In this document: piece after piece, positions 7,604 to 12,427 of the stretch
Layout of the letters: each line of letters begins with the position of its first letter
Position numbering within the stretch: position 1 is the first letter of the stretch
NCBI GenBank assembly: GCA_964217345.1
Contig: CAXPJI010000042.1
Coordinates: 1-12,427, forward strand
Origin: UBA3478 sp964217345
Lineage (GTDB): Bacteria > Bacteroidota > Bacteroidia > Flavobacteriales > Flavobacteriaceae
Direction: 5' to 3'
DNA: 12,427 nucleotides
Notes under the pieces: generated by a model
The model's database searches: none
Seen by the model: the letters and a program-made list of their open reading frames with translations, nothing else
What the model was told of the DNA's origin: nothing
Position numbers and translations under genes: made by a program

Positions 7604-9103
7604 ATGCAGACTTCAGAGCCAACACTTTTAGGACATCCTAAAGGATTATTTTACCTCTTTTTCGCAGAGTTATGGGAGCGCTTTAGCTTCTATGGTATGC
7701 GCGCGCTTCTCACCCTTTATATGGTGAATGTAATTTTTGAAGCCTTAGCCAATCGTGACTTTGCAACAGCAGCGGTATATTCTTCTTACGGTTCTTTAGT
7801 CTATGCCGGTACGGTTATCGGAGGGCGTATTTCAGATAACCTCTTAGGTTTACGCAAATCCATCTTTCTAGGAGGTGTTTTAATGGCCTTAGGACATTTT
7901 GTGCTAGCCATTGAAAGTAACATCACCTTCTTTTTAGCCCTTTCGTTAATCATCGTTGGTAACGCTTACTTTAAGCCTAACATCTCAACTTTTGTCGGAG
8001 CACTCTATTCTGACAAAGACCCGCGAAAGGATTCTGGATTTACCATATTCTATATGGGTATTAATATCGGCGGATGGGTAGCTCCCCTTTTATGCGGATG
8101 GCTTGCGGCCACTTACGGATGGCACTATGGTTTCGGTCTTGCCGGAATCGGTATGCTAACTGGTCTCATCGTTTTCTATCGCGGAATTAAATCTGGAGTT
8201 TTCGGTGATCAAGGATTGGCGCCAGATGATGAGGCGCTTACCGAGAAAAAGCTAGGGGTTAGTCGAGAAAATTGGGTGACTATTTTAAGTGTATTGTCTG
8301 TTCCAGTAATGGCCGTTTTACTTGCTTCTTATAGCCCAGTACTAGGAGAGGATAATATTGTCAACCTCATTTTCAAAGGAGTAGGAGTACTGATATTAGC
8401 TTATCTGGGATATATACTCTATCAGGCCTCAGCAGATGAGCGTAAGAAACTATTTGTTGCCATCTTGATTACTCTTTTCATGACCATCTTCTGGGGTTTT
8501 CACGAACTTTCAGGTAGTGTGATTACACTATTCTCTGCCAGAAATGTTGAGTTAACCTTGATGTCTGCAGCTCAGACGAATTCTTTAAACTCGATGTTTA
8601 TCATCTTATTTGCGATTCCAATCTCGATGCTTTGGACCTGGTTGTCTCGCAGAAATCTAAATCCTAGAACTCCGTATAAATTTGGAATGGGATTGCTCTT
8701 CGCTGGTTCTAGTTTCTATGTACTAGCGATTTCAGGTCTAAGTGCTAATGAACAAGGATTAGTTCCTTTTAGCTACCTGCTTCTCATGTACTTCTTACTT
8801 TCTATCGGAGAGTTATTCATGTCACCCGTCGGACTTTCGAAAATCACCTCACTTTCACCAAAGCGCATCGTAGCTTTTATGATGGGAGTATGGTTCTTAT
8901 CCTCAGCATTCGCTTTTCAAGTGGTAGGTTTTATTGGTAAAAAACTATCGGTTGAGGGTGATTCTGCGGCTGCAGGTGGACTACAAACCCTTGAGTTATA
9001 CACGGATGGCTTTATGCTAATCGCACAGTATTCTATAGGAGCAGGTGTTTTAGTACTCCTTTTTTCGCCGCTTATGAAGCGCCTTATGGGCGACGTACAC
9101 TAA
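7604..9103 (+). CDS. POT/PTR family proton-coupled di/tripeptide transporter (MFS)
   Basis: The 499-residue polytopic inner-membrane protein has roughly a dozen or more hydrophobic segments. The POT signature E-x-x-E-R is present in helix 1 as E22-L-W-E25-R26, followed by F-S-F-Y-G-M-R. The PTR2 motifs G-G-R-I-S-D-N-L-L-G (near residues 72-81) and F-Y-M-G-I-N-I-G-G-W (near 148-157) are also present. The ExxER residues couple proton movement to peptide uptake in characterised POT proteins. It follows the DPP-IV gene by two bases, so the likely job is importing dipeptides released by that peptidase. The final 54 bp overlap, tail to tail, the end of the comEC reading frame on the other strand. 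No convincing terminator was found after its stop. Confidence 0.95.
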   Translation: MQTSEPTLLGHPKGLFYLFFAELWERFSFYGMRALLTLYMVNVIFEALANRDFATAAVYSSYGSLVYAGTVIGGRISDNLLGLRKSIFLGGVLMALGHFVLAIESNITFFLALSLIIVGNAYFKPNISTFVGALYSDKDPRKDSGFTIFYMGINIGGWVAPLLCGWLAATYGWHYGFGLAGIGMLTGLIVFYRGIKSGVFGDQGLAPDDEALTEKKLGVSRENWVTILSVLSVPVMAVLLASYSPVLGEDNIVNLIFKGVGVLILAYLGYILYQASADERKKLFVAILITLFMTIFWGFHELSGSVITLFSARNVELTLMSAAQTNSLNSMFIILFAIPISMLWTWLSRRNLNPRTPYKFGMGLLFAGSSFYVLAISGLSANEQGLVPFSYLLLMYFLLSIGELFMSPVGLSKITSLSPKRIVAFMMGVWFLSSAFAFQVVGFIGKKLSVEGDSAAAGGLQTLELYTDGFMLIAQYSIGAGVLVLLFSPLMKRLMGDVH

Positions 9104-9424
9104 AAGGCCGAGCACTAAATATAGACTGATCACTTCGGGTAGGTCTAAACAAATTTGGATTTGGCTTGGTATTAAATGAGTTAGACGCTCGAGTAGGCTC
9201 GTAAGAGGAGGGTTGGTTATACTACCTATGGGTAAAAATAGCCCAACTCCACCGAGGATCATTACAATAGGTAAGATAGGGCTAGCAATGATAGAAAGCG
9301 GAAGAGCAAGCAGGGATAACTCTTCAAAGTAAAAGGCTAATATCGGACTAACCGCTAATTGCGCCGAGAATGAAATCGTCACTAATTGTATGGGCTTTTT
9401 AATCGATTGAGGTAATTCGAAAAT
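9050..9424 (-). CDS. comEC: ComEC C-terminal fragment (rest of channel domain)
   Basis: The frame is open from 9424, just after an in-frame TAG, and carries S-F-S-A-Q-L-A-V-S-P, the ComEC segment that follows the break, then two or three hydrophobic helices. The only start-like codon near its front is a GTG at 9382, so independent translation is doubtful; that start would give 110 residues. The last 17 residues, ending H-K-R-R-K-K-E-Y, are encoded antisense to the transporter C-terminus and look like random basic read-through rather than a conserved tail. Confidence 0.65.
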   Translation of the reverse strand: MFELPQSIKKPIQLVTISFSAQLAVSPILAFYFEELSLLALPLSIIASPILPIVMILGGVGLFLPIGSITNPPLTSLLERLTHLIPSQIQICLDLPEVISLYLVLGLLVYVAHKALHKRRKKEY

Positions 9425-9426
9425 CT
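9399..9426 (-). other. Interval that must contain the comEC frame change
   Basis: The upstream frame stops at TAA (9399-9401). The downstream frame is blocked by a TAG at 9425-9427. The shift must therefore lie between them. A single extra T in the TTTT run (minus strand, 9420-9423) would explain it: removing one T gives D-F-E-L-P-Q. The same result would come from a +1 slip on TTT-C before the CGA codon. Confidence 0.75.
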
Positions 9427-10397
9427 AAAAAATATAGTCCAACGAAGATGCCCAGAACTGCCGTAAAACTCAGTTGAAAGCCCACATCATAGATCCAATA
9501 GGGTTGTATCATAACACAAATAAGTGCTGTAGTAATTAATAGCTGCCATCGATCAATAGGTCTTTTAAGCGCTATTCCTAATTCGTAGAGTAGAATAAAA
9601 ATGAGCGCTCTAATTACAGATACGCCAAGACCTGTAATTACCGCATAACTTATACTCAGTATCACACGAAACCCTCTTCTCAAATTAAATGGTAGAATTA
9701 GGCTGATGCCATTAAAAAGCAGATAACAGAGTCCGAAATGCATACCAGAAATAGCCAGAATATGAGCGAGGCCAAGCTGCTGAAATGCTGTTTTTATTTC
9801 TGGGGCTAACAGAGATCGGTCTCCTAAGAGCAATACCCTATAAAGTCCGACGAGTATGGGTGAAAATCCCATCTCTTCCCATCGTTTCGAGGCGCTATTT
9901 CTAAGTAAAGCGACCCATCGAATAGGGAAATGAAATGCGGTCTCGGTTAGTTTTTGCCAATTAGCTAGCTTATGGCGATTGACAAAAAGTACAAGCTGGT
10001 CATTGAATCCTTTCTTAGGAAGTTCTTTAATAAGGTAGTAGGCATTGTCGATGGATTCTTTGCTATAAACCTTAAAGTTACCACCCCGCCATTGGGCTTG
10101 GTAGCGCAAGTTTTTTGAAGTGTTCCCCTCAAAGGATTCGATAAAGATAATGAGGGATTCCCCCGCTGGTAGTTCTTCTTTTGAATGAAAGGTCAAGGTG
10201 AGATGTGCAGATAGTATTACCATTGAGCAACTCAAAAGAAATTCTTCAAGACACACCGAATTATAGTAGGTACTTAGAAGCCAACTGCAGAATGCAATCA
10301 GTAAAATAGAAATAGATGGTGCGTAATAGTTGCTGAGTAAAATCCCGCTAATCCAATAGATCAGAAGCCTGACCGAGAAGTGTGCGGGTGTTTGCAT
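9399..10397 (-). CDS. comEC: ComEC N-terminal fragment (DUF4131 remnant and first half of channel domain)
   Basis: There are 332 residues from the ATG. Two or three TM segments lie at about 8-70, then a soluble stretch at about 75-155. The Competence core follows: L-L-L-G-D-R at 189-194, G-L-A-H-I-L-A-I-S-G-M-H at 209-220, S-V-I-R-A at 260-264 and D-V-G-F-Q-L-S-F-T-A-V-L-G at 304-316. The frame then runs into R-I-T-S-I-D and a TAA, a tail not expected for the family. The frame could start further upstream at a TTG (10439), but that would deepen the lpxB overlap to 92 bp. Confidence 0.85.
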   Translation of the reverse strand: MQTPAHFSVRLLIYWISGILLSNYYAPSISILLIAFCSWLLSTYYNSVCLEEFLLSCSMVILSAHLTLTFHSKEELPAGESLIIFIESFEGNTSKNLRYQAQWRGGNFKVYSKESIDNAYYLIKELPKKGFNDQLVLFVNRHKLANWQKLTETAFHFPIRWVALLRNSASKRWEEMGFSPILVGLYRVLLLGDRSLLAPEIKTAFQQLGLAHILAISGMHFGLCYLLFNGISLILPFNLRRGFRVILSISYAVITGLGVSVIRALIFILLYELGIALKRPIDRWQLLITTALICVMIQPYWIYDVGFQLSFTAVLGIFVGLYFLDFRITSID

Positions 10398-11484
10398 AAA
10401 TAGCTTTTGCGGTTCTTTCACTAGCTCCTGAATCTCCAAGGGCTTTCACTAGTTCTTGGTAATCTTGGGTCATACGTTCTCGAACGGTGCTATCAAGGAG
10501 CTCCTTTATTGCAGTCTTTATTTTCTCTGGGTTACATTCTTTTTGTATGAGTTCTTTAACCGCTACTCGGTCAAGAATGAGATTCACCAAAGAGATATAT
10601 TTCAAGGTAACGATATGTTTTCCAATTGCGTATGAGACAGGACTGGTTTTATAAACCACCACTTGTGGGGTACCTATTAGTGCGGTTTCTAAAGTTGCCG
10701 TACCGCTGGTCACAACGGCTAAATGGGCTACTTGAAGAAGTTGTTGGGTTTTTCCGAAAATGATTTTCGATCCCATCAAATAAGGTTCGTAAAAGGATGG
10801 AGTTTGTGAGGGTGCACCGGCAACGACAATATCAAAGGCTGTAAAATCTTTAGTTGCCTTAATGAGCTCTGGTAAGATTCTACTGATTTCTTGCTTTCGG
10901 CTTCCTGGGAGTAATGCGATAATGGGTCGCTCACCGAAGCCTTGATCCCTTAGAAATTGATTGGTATCAGCTTCATTGTTACTAGCCATAGCATCTATGA
11001 GCGGATGGCCTACGAAGGTCGCGTGATGATTGTGTTTGCGATAGAAGTCGGGTTCAAAGGGTAGGGTTACATACAGGTGATCAACGTAGGCTCTAATCTT
11101 TTCAACTCTACTCGATCTTGATGCCCAAACTTGAGGTGCAATGTAGTAATGAACTAGGATGCCATGCTCATGCGCCCATTTTGCGATTCTCAAGTTAAAT
11201 CCTGAAAAATCGATAAGAATAAGTGCGGTAGGGTTAAAGCTTTGAATGTCTTTTTTGATAAAGTCAAAGGTTTTTCGAATGGTACTCAAATTTTGAAGTA
11301 CCTCGATAAATCCCATAAAACCCATCTCTGAATAGTGCTTTGAAAGTTTGGCGCCAGCCTCTTTCATGGCATCACCTCCCATAGCCCTAAAGTCGGCATC
11401 GGCATCGATATGCTTTAGTGCCTGAATTAGGTTAGATGCATGTAAATCTCCGGAGGCTTCTCCTGCGATGAGGTAGTATTTCAT
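10348..11484 (-). CDS. lpxB: Lipid-A-disaccharide synthase
   Basis: This GT19 glycosyltransferase joins UDP-2,3-diacylglucosamine to lipid X, giving the tetra-acyl disaccharide of lipid A at the inner membrane. The 378 residues match the family length. Visible motifs: A-G-E-A-S-G-D-L-H at 7-15; I-D-F-S-G-F-N at 91-97; Y-I-A-P-Q-V-W-A at 114-121; F-V-G-H-P-L-I-D at 157-164; L-L-P-G-S-R-K-Q-E-I at 191-200; T-S-G-T-A-T-L-E at 259-266; and Y-I-S-L-V-N-L-I near 296-303. The ATG is unambiguous because the family N-terminus starts here. It lies 50 bp after surE with no clear promoter or terminator between them, and it overlaps the comEC ATG by 50 bp. A surE-lpxB-comEC transcript is therefore likely. 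It indicates a Gram-negative outer membrane with lipid A. Confidence 0.96.
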   Translation of the reverse strand: MKYYLIAGEASGDLHASNLIQALKHIDADADFRAMGGDAMKEAGAKLSKHYSEMGFMGFIEVLQNLSTIRKTFDFIKKDIQSFNPTALILIDFSGFNLRIAKWAHEHGILVHYYIAPQVWASRSSRVEKIRAYVDHLYVTLPFEPDFYRKHNHHATFVGHPLIDAMASNNEADTNQFLRDQGFGERPIIALLPGSRKQEISRILPELIKATKDFTAFDIVVAGAPSQTPSFYEPYLMGSKIIFGKTQQLLQVAHLAVVTSGTATLETALIGTPQVVVYKTSPVSYAIGKHIVTLKYISLVNLILDRVAVKELIQKECNPEKIKTAIKELLDSTVRERMTQDYQELVKALGDSGASERTAKAIYANTRTLLGQASDLLD

Positions 11485-11534
11485 TGGGCGGTTTGATTAC
11501 AAGATACAATAAGCTTCTGCAATCTAATTTCAGT

Positions 11535-12311
11535 CTAATGAATTTTCCAAGAATTGATATGTGCCATACTGTGATGTGCGGTAAGATCGAATTGAGTAGG
11601 TACAATAGAAACATAGCCTGCTTCAAGCGCTGCGATGTCAGTATCTTCTCCTTCATCTAAAAGGATGAAATCTCCAGTTAGCCAATAGTATTCTTTTCCA
11701 GTAGGGCTAACCCTTTTGTCAAAGCGCTCTTTCCAATTGGCTTTGGCTTGTCGACAAACCCTCATTCCTTTCACGGCTGCGCCATCTGTTTTAGGAATGT
11801 TCACATTGAGAACAGTTCCGCTAGGAATTCCTTTGTCTAAAGCCTCTTTCACGAGGGTTTGAACCACGTTTTTGCAAGCCTCAAAATTAGCCCCCCAAGA
11901 GTAGTCTAAAAGTGAAAATCCTATGGCTGGTATTCCTTCTACACCCGCTTCAATCGCTGCGCTCATCGTTCCAGAATAGATCACATTGATAGAAGAATTT
12001 GCTCCGTGATTGATTCCAGAAACTACTAGGTCAGGTTTACGGTCAAGAATTTCATGTAACGCAAGTTTAACGCAGTCGGCAGGAGTTCCACTAGTAGAGT
12101 AAGCTTGTAATCCCTTATATGCTCCGTCTAGATCGAGTCGGTGCACCTCTAGTGTACTATCTATCGTTATAGCATGCCCCATTCCTGATTGTGGACTGTC
12201 TGGGGCAACTACTACCACTTCTGCAATCTCCTTTACAAATTCGATGAGATGATTGATGCCGGGTGCGTTATATCCATCATCATTAGTCACTAAAATGAGA
12301 GGTCGCTTCAC
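11535..12311 (-). CDS. surE: 5'/3'-nucleotidase SurE
   Basis: A metal-dependent phosphatase of nucleoside 5'- and 3'-monophosphates; some members also degrade short polyphosphate. The 258 residues fit the family. Metal-site residues are all visible: D11 and D12 in V-T-N-D-D-G, S42 in S-P-Q-S-G-M-G, and N101 in S-G-I-N-H-G-A-N, corresponding to D8, D9, S39 and N92 of the E. coli enzyme. Y-S-G-T-M-S-A-A-I-E-A-G at 112-123 is also typical. Translation begins at GTG: an in-frame TAA lies three codons upstream (12318-12320) with no ATG between, and the first residues (K-R-P-L-I-L-V-T-N-D-D-G) already match the family N-terminus. It is the first gene of the leftward surE-lpxB-comEC group and has a candidate promoter just upstream. 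Confidence 0.96.
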   Translation of the reverse strand: MKRPLILVTNDDGYNAPGINHLIEFVKEIAEVVVVAPDSPQSGMGHAITIDSTLEVHRLDLDGAYKGLQAYSTSGTPADCVKLALHEILDRKPDLVVSGINHGANSSINVIYSGTMSAAIEAGVEGIPAIGFSLLDYSWGANFEACKNVVQTLVKEALDKGIPSGTVLNVNIPKTDGAAVKGMRVCRQAKANWKERFDKRVSPTGKEYYWLTGDFILLDEGEDTDIAALEAGYVSIVPTQFDLTAHHSMAHINSWKIH

Positions 12312-12329
12312 AATGCGTTAATTTTTAGC

Positions 12330-12337
12330 CAAATGTA
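12330..12337 (-). promoter_or_regulatory. Candidate Bacteroidota -7 promoter element for surE-lpxB-comEC
   Basis: The - strand reads TACATTTG, an exact TAnnTTTG match, 18 bases before the surE GTG, implying a leader of about 12 nt. About 19 bp further upstream the bases read TGT rather than TTG, so the -33 element is imperfect. The position closely parallels the candidate box before HMG-CoA reductase. Confidence 0.5.
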
Positions 12338-12382
12338 ACAAGAATCGTAAGGCCGAACAGGGCCAATTTGCGTAAATTAGGG

Positions 12383-12427
12383 ATGAATTACGACCAAAAT
12401 AGCGATAATGAAGAAGAAATTTGGTTT
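12383..12427 (+). CDS. Start of an unidentified divergent gene (15 codons visible)
   Basis: An ATG opens a frame that runs to the window edge and reads MNYDQNSDNEEEIWF, a polar, acidic N-terminus without a signal peptide. It is divergent from surE across a 71-bp gap. The gap holds the surE -7 box and a TAAATTAG sequence next to this ATG that is one mismatch from TAnnTTTG but too close to be a convincing promoter. Fifteen residues are not enough to recognise a family, so no function is proposed; the frame could also be spurious. Confidence 0.4.
   Translation, partial: MNYDQNSDNEEEIWF

Larger units (their letters stand above)
9050..10397 (-). pseudogene. comEC: comEC/rec2 DNA-uptake channel gene, frame-broken and short
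   Basis: Two adjacent frames together make one ComEC-like protein of about 450 residues. The N-terminal part (9399-10397) has an abbreviated DUF4131-like region and the first half of the Competence domain; the second frame (9050-9424) supplies the rest. Joining them with one base skipped gives D-F-E-L-P-Q-S-I-K-K and then V-T-I-S-F-S-A-Q-L-A, which is where ComEC proteins normally continue after the G-F-Q-L-S-F-x-A-V-L-G segment. ComEC forms the inner-membrane channel for single-stranded DNA in natural transformation. No metallo-beta-lactamase-like domain follows, and the frame ends inside the POT gene on the opposite strand. It could be a true pseudogene, an intact gene with a sequencing indel, or a frameshift-decoded gene. 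The ATG at 10397 is preferred over the TTG at 10439; it overlaps lpxB by 50 bp, which suggests cotranscription. Confidence 0.75.

Noticed and set aside
9104..9260. Search for a terminator of the peptidase-transporter operon downstream of its stop
   Set aside because: No stem followed by a T-run was found; the region is the coding 3' half of comEC on the other strand.
11432..11656. Open frame of 74 codons on the - strand spanning the surE-lpxB junction
   Set aside because: It reads the same strand in a different frame from surE and lpxB, both of which are unambiguous, and its product has no family features.
1..12427. A novel defence, mobile or biosynthetic system, CRISPR array, tRNA/rRNA or riboswitch
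   Set aside because: Every frame of substantial length belongs to a recognised housekeeping or nutrient-uptake family. Gaps are all under about 100 bp, and I saw no direct-repeat arrays, transposase, integrase or structured RNA gene.

Overview
The window reads as a compact chromosomal segment of a Flavobacteriales-type member of the Bacteroidota, probably marine. The evidence is the gene content and order: a CNNM/CBS 'hemolysin' gene next to a PpiD-like foldase; a class II HMG-CoA reductase paired with a GYDIA-type GHMP kinase; a DPP-IV-type S9 peptidase followed by a POT peptide transporter; and a surE-lpxB-comEC run. Two perfect TAnnTTTG -7 boxes of the Bacteroidota sigma factor, and the general lack of Shine-Dalgarno sequences, agree with this. 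Genus and family cannot be fixed from the sequence alone.

Layout, left to right. Bases 1-3159 (+): the 3' part of a CNNM/CBS/CorC_HlyC membrane protein gene, then a membrane-anchored parvulin-type foldase (PpiD/SurA-like), ending at a strong intrinsic terminator that lies inside the 3' end of the opposing gene. Bases 3156-5361 (-): a two-gene isoprenoid unit, HMG-CoA reductase then GYDIA GHMP kinase, overlapping and co-directional. A 92-bp divergent intergenic region follows. Bases 5454-9103 (+): an exported dipeptidyl peptidase and, two bases after its stop codon, a proton-coupled oligopeptide transporter. Together they form a release-and-import unit for dipeptides. Bases 9050-12311 (-): surE, lpxB and comEC transcribed leftward. 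Bases 12383-12427 (+): the first 15 codons of an unidentified divergent gene.

The one clearly abnormal locus is comEC. The channel ('Competence') domain is split by a +1 frame change within bases 9399-9426. In addition, the reassembled protein is short, lacks the C-terminal metallo-beta-lactamase domain found in many ComEC proteins, and ends antisense inside the peptide transporter gene. The frame change may be a sequencing or assembly indel, a real inactivation, or less likely programmed frameshifting.

No mobile element, CRISPR array, RNA gene or dedicated defence or biosynthetic system is visible, and no gene-free stretch exceeds about 100 bases. Most of the window is ordinary conserved core genome, and I see no convincing undescribed multi-gene system in it. 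The points worth following are the comEC break and truncation, the terminator embedded in an opposing coding sequence, and the unassigned substrate of the GYDIA kinase.
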